A stretch of DNA of 64,000 nucleotides from an uncultured Pseudomonadota bacterium (GTDB taxonomy: Bacteria > Pseudomonadota > Gammaproteobacteria > Steroidobacterales > Steroidobacteraceae), in assembly GCA_903884235.1 (NCBI GenBank), contig CAISEB010000012.1, forward strand, positions 186,001 to 250,000. Direction: 5' to 3'. The notes below the pieces were generated by a model. That model was not told where the DNA came from. It saw nothing but the letters and a program-made list of their open reading frames with translations, and did no database searches. Numbering within the stretch: the first letter of the stretch is position 1; each line of letters begins with the position of its first letter. Positions 1-7,333 of this stretch are shown piece by piece. Made by a program: the position numbers and the translations under genes.

Positions 1-537
1 GCGCATGCCGCGACCACCACCACCCCAGCTGGCCTTCAGCATCAGCGGGTAGCCGACCTCGGCGGCGAGTCGGGCGGCCGCAGCGGGATCCGCCGGCAGC
101 GGGCCCGTCGCGGGCATCACCGGGACGCCCGCGGAGATCGCGAGGTTGCGCGCCGCGACCTTGTTGCCGAGGGTGCGCATCGTCTCCGGCGTCGGGCCGA
201 TGAAGATCAGGCCCGCCGCCGCGCAGGCCTCCGCGAAGTCAGGGTTCTCGGAGAGGAAGCCGTATCCCGGGTGGATGGCGTCGACGTGCGCCTCGTGAGC
301 GATGCGGATGATGTCCGGGATGTCGAGGTAGGCCTCGATCGGGCCCTTGCCGTCGCCCACGAGGTAGCTCTCGTCGGACTTGGTCCGGTGCAGCGAGAAG
401 CGATCCTCCCGGGAGTGGATCGCGATGGTGCGGATGCCGAGCTCGTTCGCGGCACGCATCACGCGGATCGCGATCTCACCGCGGTTGGCGATCAGGAGGC
501 GCTGGATGCGGCCTCGGGGAGGGTGGAGGTTCGACAT
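1..537 (-). CDS. pyc: pyruvate carboxylase, N-terminal part (runs off the window)
   Basis: First 179 residues of a biotin-dependent carboxylase, beginning at the ATG at 537 and cut by the window edge. Residues 13-25 (RLLIANRGEIAIR) are the start of the biotin carboxylase domain, followed by HPGYGFLSEN and the glycine-rich ATP-grasp loop ending in GGGGRGMR at the edge. The stretch DESYLVGDGKGPIEAYLDI and the linker after VPVMPATGP are more like pyruvate carboxylase than acetyl-, propionyl- or methylcrotonyl-CoA carboxylase, so it probably makes oxaloacetate from pyruvate in the cytosol. Upstream at 591-596 the minus strand reads TATGAT, a possible -10 box, but no matching -35 is seen. The carboxyltransferase and biotin-carrier domains would decide the enzyme and lie outside the window. 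Confidence 0.8.
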   Translation of the reverse strand, partial: MSNLHPPRGRIQRLLIANRGEIAIRVMRAANELGIRTIAIHSREDRFSLHRTKSDESYLVGDGKGPIEAYLDIPDIIRIAHEAHVDAIHPGYGFLSENPDFAEACAAAGLIFIGPTPETMRTLGNKVAARNLAISAGVPVMPATGPLPADPAAAARLAAEVGYPLMLKASWGGGGRGMR

Positions 538-717
538 GGGCGGTTCCGCGGGCTGGCGCCGACCGCGAATCGCGACCGGGTTTGCAGCGCATCATAGCTG
601 GCGCGGGCGGCGCCCCGCGACAGGATCGAGGCGCTGGTCCGGGATCCCGGGCGCGTTGCACCGACACGGGGCGGCGCGCGCGCGGCGTGCCTCGGGATGG
701 CGCGGCGCGAGCCCCGA

Positions 718-1998
718 TCAGCCGGCGGCACGACCCCGGAAGGAGCCGGTCTCGAGGTCGGCGTAGGCCGTCTCGCTGAACACGGACCGGTTGCGACCGA
801 GGCCCTTGGCCTCGTACAGCGCCTCGTCGGCAAGCTGCAGCAAGCCGGCGGCACTGCGCTCGAGGGTCGGAACCACGTAGGCGATGCCGACCGACACGCT
901 CACTGCGGGCGCGACGTCGGAGTCGCCATGCGGGATGCCGAGCGCGGCGACGTTCGAATGGATCCGCGCCGCGGTGTCCTGCAGGTACTGGCGCGTCGGG
1001 TCGTACAGGATGAGCGCGAACTCCTCGCCGCCGTAGCGGGCGGTGAAATCGAGCGGCCTGCGCGCCGAGCGGGCGAGTGCCGCGGCCACCGCCTTCAGGC
1101 ATTCGTCGCCGGCCTGGTGGCCGTGCCGGTCGTTGAAGCGCTTGAAGAAGTCGATGTCGACCAGCAGCAGCGCGAGCGTCGCGCCCTCGCGCTGTGCCAT
1201 GTACCAGGCCGTGTCGAGGTGCTCGTCGAAGCGGCGCCTGTTGTAGATCCCGGTCAGGCCATCGCGTGCCGCGGTCTCCTGCAGCATTCGCTGCTCGAGG
1301 AAATGCGTGCGCGTCTCCATCTCGAACGTGTAGGCGACCGTGGCGCCGACGATGTTGGCGATCAGCAGCACTAGCGTGTTGTAGAGCACGCCCGCTTCGG
1401 GGAGCGCGTAGATGATGCCGACCGCGAGGTAGGAGCACCAGAGGATGACGTTCGCCCGCAGCGCCTCGTAGAACAGCAGCCCGACGAGGTAGTAGATGTA
1501 GATCGAGGTCAGCATCACGCCGACGAACAGGATCTGCACGCCGTCGCGCGCGGCCCGCGCCTCGACGAGCACGACGGAGACGCCGATGAACGCCGCGAGG
1601 AACGGCGCATAGCGCTGGTAGACCTTCGGCGCCTGGTGGTGGTGCGTGAACGCGACCATCATCCCGATCGCCGGCAGCACCATGCCGAACTGCATCACGT
1701 ACATCGACAGGTGGCCGGTCGCGCCGATCACGAGCGTGTTCAGGAGCGCGAAGGCCAGCACCAGGATCGCCGCGAGGTAGAGGTTCGACCTCACCTGCGG
1801 AAGACGCCCGCGCAGCTGCTCGCGGCGGAATTCCCGCTCGAGGTCCTGCTCGAAGCGCAGCCACGGGAATCCGGCCCGCAGCTGCCGGGCCGCCGCGGAC
1901 TCATCGATGATGAGTTTTTGGGTCTCGTCGGGGTTCAAAGCCGGTACCGCCGGTCGAAGGAACGCAGCCTGGATGCACCAATTATGTCCAGTAGACAC
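718..1998 (-). CDS. membrane-bound diguanylate cyclase (GGDEF)
   Basis: Makes the second messenger cyclic di-GMP from two GTP. The N-terminal half (about residues 72-225) holds five or six hydrophobic segments forming an unassigned membrane sensor, then a GGDEF domain from about 240. The catalytic motif is GGEEF at 323-327, preceded by RPLD at 314-317 with exactly five residues between, the spacing of an allosteric product-inhibition I-site. The enzyme is therefore predicted active and feedback-inhibited. Its stop lies 180 bases from pyc and its start 99 bases from the nickel permease stop, so it is probably transcribed alone. The 5' end is uncertain: GTG at 1998 gives 426 residues, TTG at 1938 would remove 20 residues that look unlike a signal or sensor. 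Confidence 0.9.
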   Translation of the reverse strand: MSTGHNWCIQAAFLRPAVPALNPDETQKLIIDESAAARQLRAGFPWLRFEQDLEREFRREQLRGRLPQVRSNLYLAAILVLAFALLNTLVIGATGHLSMYVMQFGMVLPAIGMMVAFTHHHQAPKVYQRYAPFLAAFIGVSVVLVEARAARDGVQILFVGVMLTSIYIYYLVGLLFYEALRANVILWCSYLAVGIIYALPEAGVLYNTLVLLIANIVGATVAYTFEMETRTHFLEQRMLQETAARDGLTGIYNRRRFDEHLDTAWYMAQREGATLALLLVDIDFFKRFNDRHGHQAGDECLKAVAAALARSARRPLDFTARYGGEEFALILYDPTRQYLQDTAARIHSNVAALGIPHGDSDVAPAVSVSVGIAYVVPTLERSAAGLLQLADEALYEAKGLGRNRSVFSETAYADLETGSFRGRAAG

Positions 1999-2097
1999 TG
2001 CGGGGACCGCGCCAAACTGCGCGGCGGCGCACGTATTGGGGCCGAATGGCCTACGGAAACCCGTAAATGCGGAACTACGTCACGCGCCGCGCGCCCG

Positions 2098-2919
2098 TCA
2101 GGCGGCCGGCGCTCCGACCGTGCTGCGCCGCGCCAGCGCCCGACCGAGCACGAAGCTCGCGACGACGATGCCGACCACGGCCGCACCGAGCAGGATGCCG
2201 CGCTCGTCGCTCCATGCCGCGAACGCCGGCGCGGCCATCCGCGCGGCACCGAGCAGCGCCACGAGGAGGCTCGTGCCGCCCACCGCGAGGCCCATCACGC
2301 GCGAGGCAACCCGTGCCGCCGCGTCGGAGCGCTCGATGAGCCGCGCGATGAACAGGCCATTGCAGCCGTCCGTCAGCAGCATGCCGGCGAGGAAGGCGAC
2401 GCCGAGCGAGAGCGCCTCGCGCGGCCCGCCGAACTGCGCACCGGTCACGGCGAACAGGACGGCCTGGCTCACCGTGTCGAAGGACACCGCGAACAGCGCG
2501 CCGACCGCCGCGACCACCCACGGCCGATGCCCGTGGCGGAGCACGCCGAGCCAGCGGGAGCGCAGGCCGACCGGCGCGACGACCGCATCCGGCGCCGCCC
2601 GCAGCACCGCGTGCAGGTTGATGACGCCGAGCAGCGTCAGGACGCCGCAGGACACCCAGGCGCCGCTCGCCTCGAGCCACACGGGGAGCGGACCTCGGGT
2701 CGTCGCCGCACCCACCGTGACCGCGATCGCCACCACGACGGCGCCGTGGCCCAGCGAGAACAGCGCGCCGGCATAGCGCGCGTGCGCAACGCCCGCGCGC
2801 CGCCCGACGCGGGTCAGGCCATCGATCGTCGCCAGGTGATCCGCGTCGAAGCCGTGCCGCATCCCCAGCAGGAAGACCACCGCGGCCAGGGCGCCAAAGT
2901 CGGTCGGCAGGGGGGACAT
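2098..2919 (-). CDS. nickel/cobalt permease, HoxN/NixA (NiCoT) type
   Basis: A 273-residue inner-membrane protein importing Ni2+ (or Co2+). The family signature RHGFDADHLATID is at residues 21-33, where His and Asp bind metal in transmembrane segment II. Further family motifs are SLGHG, SFDTVSQAV and GMLLTDGCNG. About seven or eight hydrophobic segments are visible. It lies 79 bases downstream of nikR on the same strand, and the gap contains a NikR-type operator 10-36 bases before its ATG, so it is very likely repressed by nickel-loaded NikR. Nickel rather than cobalt is inferred from this context, because the sequence alone does not separate the two. No nickel enzyme is encoded in the window. 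Confidence 0.9.
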   Translation of the reverse strand: MSPLPTDFGALAAVVFLLGMRHGFDADHLATIDGLTRVGRRAGVAHARYAGALFSLGHGAVVVAIAVTVGAATTRGPLPVWLEASGAWVSCGVLTLLGVINLHAVLRAAPDAVVAPVGLRSRWLGVLRHGHRPWVVAAVGALFAVSFDTVSQAVLFAVTGAQFGGPREALSLGVAFLAGMLLTDGCNGLFIARLIERSDAAARVASRVMGLAVGGTSLLVALLGAARMAAPAFAAWSDERGILLGAAVVGIVVASFVLGRALARRSTVGAPAA

Positions 2920-2928
2920 GGGGCCGCC

Positions 2929-2955
2929 GTATGAGGATTTCCAGAATTCTCATAC
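2929..2955. promoter_or_regulatory. NikR operator
   Basis: Perfect inverted repeat GTATGAG (2929-2935) and CTCATAC (2949-2955) separated by 13 bases. The six-base half-sites GTATGA and TCATAC are identical to the E. coli NikR box, with 15 rather than 16 bases between them. It sits directly upstream of the nickel permease ATG and downstream of nikR. NikR binding here would block permease transcription or its promoter. Confidence 0.8.
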
Positions 2956-2998
2956 TAGGCCCGGCGGGCGGCGCCGGGATGCCGGTTTTCCGCAGCGG

Positions 2999-3469
2999 TC
3001 AGTAGCGCGGCTTCAGGTGCACGTGCGGACCGGCGCCCGGGGCCCAGGGCGCGTGGCTGTGCCGCTCCCCCGTGTCCACGCTGACGACGTTGAGGGCGCC
3101 GTGCCGGACCCCGGGCTCGGCGGTCAACCGCGCCGCGAGCGAGCGGACCGCGGCCACCGGCCCCTGCAGGACGACGTTCTCGAGGCAGTTCTCGTGATCG
3201 AGGTGCACGTGCAGGCTCGCGACCGTGAGGTCGTGGTGGTCGTGCTGGTGGCCGGCGAGGCGCTCGGCGAGCTCGCGTTCATGGTGGTTGTAGACGAACG
3301 ACAGGCTCGCCACGCAGTGGCCGTCGCCCCGTTCCCCGGCATCCTGCTCGAGCCGCGCCCGGATCAGGTCGCGGACCGCCTCGCTGCGGTTGCCGTAGCC
3401 GCGCGCCGCGATGAAGGCGTCGAAGTCGCGGGCCAGCTCGTCGTCGAGGGAGATCGTGAAGCGTTCCAT
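2999..3469 (-). CDS. nikR: nickel-responsive transcriptional repressor NikR
   Basis: A 156-residue ribbon-helix-helix repressor that senses cytosolic Ni2+. Residues 1-45 form the ribbon-helix-helix DNA-binding part (MERFTISLDDEL...). The ACT-like metal domain follows. The square-planar nickel ligands fall at the same numbers as in E. coli: His76, His87, His89 and Cys95, in HQHDHHDL and LHVHLDHENC. Length matches the family (about 133-150) with a slightly longer tail. The next gene on the strand is the nickel permease with a NikR box between them. The ATG has a modest AAGG ribosome binding site and is immediately preceded by one arm of a 14-bp inverted repeat (3479-3566). Confidence 0.96.
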   Translation of the reverse strand: MERFTISLDDELARDFDAFIAARGYGNRSEAVRDLIRARLEQDAGERGDGHCVASLSFVYNHHERELAERLAGHQHDHHDLTVASLHVHLDHENCLENVVLQGPVAAVRSLAARLTAEPGVRHGALNVVSVDTGERHSHAPWAPGAGPHVHLKPRY

Positions 3470-3478
3470 GGGGCCTTA

Positions 3479-3566
3479 TATGGACGCCGCCCGTTTGGGC
3501 AGGTGTTTTGCGCGTGACGACATCGAGGTACGGCTGCAGTCTTATAGGTAGAGGGCGGCGTCCATA
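3479..3566. repeat. 14-bp perfect inverted repeat flanking the nikR leader
   Basis: TATGGACGCCGCCC at 3479-3492 is exactly complementary to GGGCGGCGTCCATA at 3553-3566, with 60 bases between. It fills most of the 126-base gap between the gshA stop and the nikR start. In a nikR transcript the arm next to the gene ends right where the AAGG ribosome binding site begins. It could be a long-range RNA stem, paired protein-binding sites, or the ends of an 88-bp miniature element. No function is assigned. Confidence 0.7.
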
Positions 3567-3595
3567 CCATCTCCCGGCGCGGTGACCGCCGGCGC

Positions 3596-5182
3596 TCAGT
3601 CGCGGAAATAGTCCGCGAGATATTCGCCAAAGGGCTGCTGCGGCGCGGCCTCGAGCCGGGCCTGGGCCTCGAGCGACGCCTGCGCCTCGGCGGAGAACTC
3701 GGCGATCCGCGCGGCGTTCGGCTCGTGCAGGTCCGTGAAGTACGACTTGTAGGTATTCGCCATCCGGTACGCGAGGTCGTAGAACCCCTCCCCCGTCTCG
3801 CGCATCTCGTTCAGCAGGCGCGCCGACGGCGTCACCGCCGGATCGGCGACCTTCTGCGCCTGGACGGCGAGCGCCGCCGAGTACGGCTTCGACGGATCGC
3901 CATGGTCGAGCATCTCGCACGTGGCCTGCATCGCATCGAGGATCTCGCGCGCCCAGTCGTGCAGGTCCGCGGGCCGGCCGTCGAACGAGAGTGCGAGCCC
4001 GGGCTCGCGCCCGCGGCGCGCGACCGTGACGTGGTTGCGGTCGAGCTCGCGCTGCGCGCTCGAATCCAGCGGCGCGCTCGGCGCGACGGCACAGAACGCG
4101 GCGAAGGCCTCCAGGAAGCGCATCTTGTTCTGGTTGACGCCCACCGGATCGAGGGCGCTGACATCGAGCGAGCGCATCTCGACGTACTGCACGCCGGCCC
4201 GGCGCAGTGCCTTGTTCGGCCGCTCGCCCGAGCGTGCGACGCGCTTGGGGCGGATGAATGCGTAGTACTCGTTCTCGATCTGCAGCAGGTTGGCGTTCAG
4301 CTGCCGCCAGTCGCCATCGACCTCGACGCCGAAGCGCTGGTAGGCCGGGCTCGGCGTCGTGATCGCGATGTTCAGGTCGCGCACGTACTCCTCGAGCGAA
4401 TTCACCGAGATCGACAGCTCCGCCTGGCTGTTGTTGCGGTAGCCGAGATCACTCATGCGCAGCGAGGTCGCGTGGGGCGCGTACAGCGTTCCGTGTCCGA
4501 AATCCTCGAGGCCATGGTCATCGTGCCCGGCGACGAAGGAGCGACACACCGCCGGCGACACACCGAACAGGTAATGCACGATCCAGCCATGGCGACGGTA
4601 GTTGCGCAGCAGGCCGAAGTACGTCTCCGACATGAAGTCCTGGCCCACGTCATGACGGCCGAGTGCATGCCCGAGGACGTCCCAGAACTGGGCCGGGAAC
4701 GAGTAGTTGAAGTGCACGCCGGAAATGGCCTGCATGACGCGTCCGTAGCGCAGGCCGAGGCCGCGCCGGTAGACGTGCTTCATGCGCCCGACGTTGGACG
4801 TACCGAACTCGGCGATCGGGATGCTGGCATCGCCGGCGAGGCGGCACGGCATGCTGGTGCACCACAGCAATTCGTCGTCGAGGTGGCGGTAGACGAACTG
4901 GTGGAGCGCCGTCAGGTACTCGAGCAGTTCCCACGTCGTCGTGAACGTCGGCGTGACGAGCTCGATCAGCGCCTCGGAGTAGTCGGTGGTGACATGCTCG
5001 TGCGTCAGCGGCGATCCCAGCGCCCGCGGATGGGGCCGCTGCGAGACACGCCCGTCGGGCGACACGCGCAGGGACTCCTTCTCGACGCCCTTGAGGCCGC
5101 CGATGAGCATGCCGCGCTCGCCGGAATTGACCATCCCGGCGAGGAGCTTCTCGTACCTTCGATCGATGCGGACTTGAGCCAC
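3596..5182 (-). CDS. gshA: glutamate-cysteine ligase (gamma-glutamylcysteine synthetase)
   Basis: First step of glutathione synthesis: ATP-dependent joining of glutamate and cysteine, cytosolic. The 528-residue length matches the gammaproteobacterial GshA class (E. coli about 518). Family landmarks include GVEKESLRV near the N-terminus, TTDYSEALIELVTP, and HFNYSFP. The start is GTG at 5182, chosen because GAGG lies five bases upstream and the protein begins a few residues before the conserved RRYEKLLAGM; the next ATG would remove 16 residues. TACAAT at 5212-5217 on the minus strand is a possible -10 box but the -35 is poor. Glutathione reductase is encoded at 59-60 kb; gshB is not in the window. 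Confidence 0.96.
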   Translation of the reverse strand: MAQVRIDRRYEKLLAGMVNSGERGMLIGGLKGVEKESLRVSPDGRVSQRPHPRALGSPLTHEHVTTDYSEALIELVTPTFTTTWELLEYLTALHQFVYRHLDDELLWCTSMPCRLAGDASIPIAEFGTSNVGRMKHVYRRGLGLRYGRVMQAISGVHFNYSFPAQFWDVLGHALGRHDVGQDFMSETYFGLLRNYRRHGWIVHYLFGVSPAVCRSFVAGHDDHGLEDFGHGTLYAPHATSLRMSDLGYRNNSQAELSISVNSLEEYVRDLNIAITTPSPAYQRFGVEVDGDWRQLNANLLQIENEYYAFIRPKRVARSGERPNKALRRAGVQYVEMRSLDVSALDPVGVNQNKMRFLEAFAAFCAVAPSAPLDSSAQRELDRNHVTVARRGREPGLALSFDGRPADLHDWAREILDAMQATCEMLDHGDPSKPYSAALAVQAQKVADPAVTPSARLLNEMRETGEGFYDLAYRMANTYKSYFTDLHEPNAARIAEFSAEAQASLEAQARLEAAPQQPFGEYLADYFRD

Positions 5183-5273
5183 GCGCGCCTCGGACCCCCG
5201 GGAGGGCAGACATTGTATATGGAAGCCGTTGCCGCGCAGTGGCGGCCTCGGCGGACGCCCGGCCGGGCGGCGA

Positions 5274-6656
5274 TCAGTCCCGGAACTCGACCCGCAACCG
5301 CGCCCCGCGGCCTCCGGCGCCGTCGCCGATCTCGAGGCGGCCGCCGTGCACCCGGGCGATGTCGGCGACGATCGCGAGCCCGAGACCACTGCCCTCGCCG
5401 GCGGTACCGGGGACGCGATGGAAGCGCTGCACCACGAGCGGGCGCTCGGCCACCGGGATCCCCGGCCCATCGTCCTCGACCTCGATGAACGACCCCACGC
5501 CGGGCAGCGTGCCGGTCCGCAGCGTGACGACGCCACCCTCCGGCGTGTAGCGCAGCGCGTTGTCGAGGAGATTGCCGACCAGCTCGCCGAGCAGCCACGC
5601 GACGCCGCTGACCTCGGCGGGTGCCGTCTCGGCCCCGAGGTCGATGCGGCGCGCGAGCGCGCGGTCGAGCTGCGCGCCAACCGCGGTGGCCACGAGCGCT
5701 GGCAGGTCGACGACGGTGAAATCGCGCTCGAGGGTCGCCGAGCCTTCGGCCCGGGCCAGCGTCAGCAGCTGGTGCGCGGTGTGTGCAAGCCGCTTCAGGC
5801 CGTCGCGAACGGCGCCGACCTGCCCGCGCACGGGCAGCGCGTTGGCGTCGCGCTCCAGCAGCTCGAGCTGCGCCTGCATCCCCGCGAGCGGCGTGCGCAG
5901 CTGGTGCGCGGCGTCGGCGACGAACTTGCGTTGCGATTCGGCCGTCGCGCGAACCTGGTCGAGGAGCGCGTTGAGCGCCTCCACGAGGCCACGCACCTCG
6001 ATCGGCACGCGATCGGCATCGAGCGGTCGCAGGTCGCGCTCCGACCGTGCCGCGAGTTCGTCGCGGAAGTCGAGCAGCGGCCGCAGGCCGCGACGCACGC
6101 CGATCAGCACCAGCGCGATGACGGCGACGAGCTGCAGCACGTCGAGCATCAGCGTCGCGGTCAGCAGCGGCCGCGCGGCCGCATCGCGCACCTCGGTGCG
6201 CTGCGCGACCGCGAGCACGAGCGGCGTCGCGCCATCGGACGTCCGGTACCAGACGATGCGCGTGGGCCCGAGACCGGCCAGTGCGAGGGTCGCGTACGAG
6301 GTGCCCGGCGCAGCGGCTGGCGCCGCGGGCAGTCGCGCGTCACCTGCGAGCCAGCGGCCGTCGGCCGCGCGCAGCGCGTACAGCGGCACCACGCCCTGTT
6401 CCTCGGCGAAGTGTCGCGCCACGTCCGCCGGCAACTCGACGCGCGGCGGCCCATCGGCCGGCACCCGCGCCCGCCCCGCGATCGCGATCGCGGCATCGGC
6501 GAGCTGGCGATCGAACGAGGTGCGCATCGGACCTTCGACCACGAGGTAGTCGAACAGCAGCGCGAGCAGCAGCAGACCGCCGAGCGGCACGAGCAGCAGC
6601 GTCAGCAGCCGCCGCGAGATCGAGCCGCCGGCCGCGAGGTCAGGCGCCGGGATCAT
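5274..6656 (-). CDS. two-component sensor histidine kinase, TctE/QseC type
   Basis: A 460-residue inner-membrane kinase. Transmembrane segment 1 is about residues 18-38, a periplasmic sensor follows to about 163, and segment 2 spans about 164-186. A HAMP-like linker and a HisKA domain come next, with phosphorylated His251 in AHQLRTPL, then a HATPase domain with N box (ELVGNLLDNALRY), DDGPGIP and GSGLGLAIV. Its ATG lies inside the last 17 bases of the response-regulator gene, so the two are translationally coupled. The periplasmic part resembles small-molecule sensors of tricarboxylate or quorum-type systems, but the signal is unknown. It ends 91 bases before gshA, and no shared function can be shown. 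Confidence 0.93.
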   Translation of the reverse strand: MIPAPDLAAGGSISRRLLTLLLVPLGGLLLLALLFDYLVVEGPMRTSFDRQLADAAIAIAGRARVPADGPPRVELPADVARHFAEEQGVVPLYALRAADGRWLAGDARLPAAPAAAPGTSYATLALAGLGPTRIVWYRTSDGATPLVLAVAQRTEVRDAAARPLLTATLMLDVLQLVAVIALVLIGVRRGLRPLLDFRDELAARSERDLRPLDADRVPIEVRGLVEALNALLDQVRATAESQRKFVADAAHQLRTPLAGMQAQLELLERDANALPVRGQVGAVRDGLKRLAHTAHQLLTLARAEGSATLERDFTVVDLPALVATAVGAQLDRALARRIDLGAETAPAEVSGVAWLLGELVGNLLDNALRYTPEGGVVTLRTGTLPGVGSFIEVEDDGPGIPVAERPLVVQRFHRVPGTAGEGSGLGLAIVADIARVHGGRLEIGDGAGGRGARLRVEFRD

Positions 6657-7308
6657 CGAGCCGGTATCCGAGGCCGCGCACGGTGCGGATCGCGACGCCG
6701 TCGCCGAGCTTGCCGCGCAGTCGCGAGACGTACACCTCGATCGCGTTCGGCGTGAGCTCCTCGTCCCAGCCGCCGATCGCCCGCAGCAGGCGCTCCTTGC
6801 GCACGACCCTCCCGGCATCGAGGGCGAGGCATTCGAGCAGGGCCCATTCTCGCGGCGTCAGCTCGAGCGCCTTGCCGCCGACCGTCGCCGCGTGGCTGGC
6901 CAAGTCGAGACCGAGCGAGCCGACGTGGAGCGTCGCGCTCGTCGCCGACCGGGTCCGCCGGACCAGCGCCCGGCATCGTGCCGCGACCTCGGGCAGCTCG
7001 AACGGCTTCACGAGGTAGTCGTCGGCGCCGAGGTCGAGCGCATCGACGCGGTCCGCAAGCCCGTCCCGCGCCGTGAGGATCAGGACCGGCGTCGCGTTGC
7101 CGGCACGACGCATGCGCCGGACGAGCGTCAGTCCGTCCGCGCGCGGCAGGCCGATGTCCACGACCGCCAGGTCGAACTCCTCGCTCGAAAAGGCGACCTC
7201 GGCATCCTCGGCGCTGCCCACGCGATCGACGACGAAGCCGGCGTCCACGAGGCCGCGCCGCAGCGCATCCGCCACCAGCTCGTCATCCTCGACGATCAGA
7301 ATCCGCAT
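6640..7308 (-). CDS. OmpR-family response regulator
   Basis: A 222-residue DNA-binding response regulator paired with the overlapping kinase downstream. The receiver domain has the acidic pocket EDD at 7-9, phosphoacceptor Asp51, Thr79 and Lys101. The C-terminal winged helix (about 125-218) has LTPREWALLECL and the recognition-helix region VYVSRLRGKL ending in RGLGYRL. It is closest in style to QseB/TctD regulators. An AGG sequence about eight bases upstream of the ATG can serve as ribosome binding site. It starts 25 bases after the DUF885 gene, so the exporter, DUF885 gene and this system may be one transcript. Targets cannot be read from the sequence. Confidence 0.95.
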   Translation of the reverse strand: MRILIVEDDELVADALRRGLVDAGFVVDRVGSAEDAEVAFSSEEFDLAVVDIGLPRADGLTLVRRMRRAGNATPVLILTARDGLADRVDALDLGADDYLVKPFELPEVAARCRALVRRTRSATSATLHVGSLGLDLASHAATVGGKALELTPREWALLECLALDAGRVVRKERLLRAIGGWDEELTPNAIEVYVSRLRGKLGDGVAIRTVRGLGYRLDDPGA

Positions 7309-7333
7309 CGCGACAGCCTAGCGCAACGCACGC

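Noticed and set aside
3479-3566. The inverted repeat as an intrinsic terminator of gshA
   Set aside because: A 60-base loop and no T tract; not a terminator structure.
3725-5488. Very long open frames opposite gshA and the histidine kinase (for example plus-strand frames at 3725-5488 and 5229-6755)
   Set aside because: Low-complexity Arg/Ala/Asp-rich translations with no family features, typical antisense shadows in GC-rich coding DNA; the opposite-strand genes are certain.
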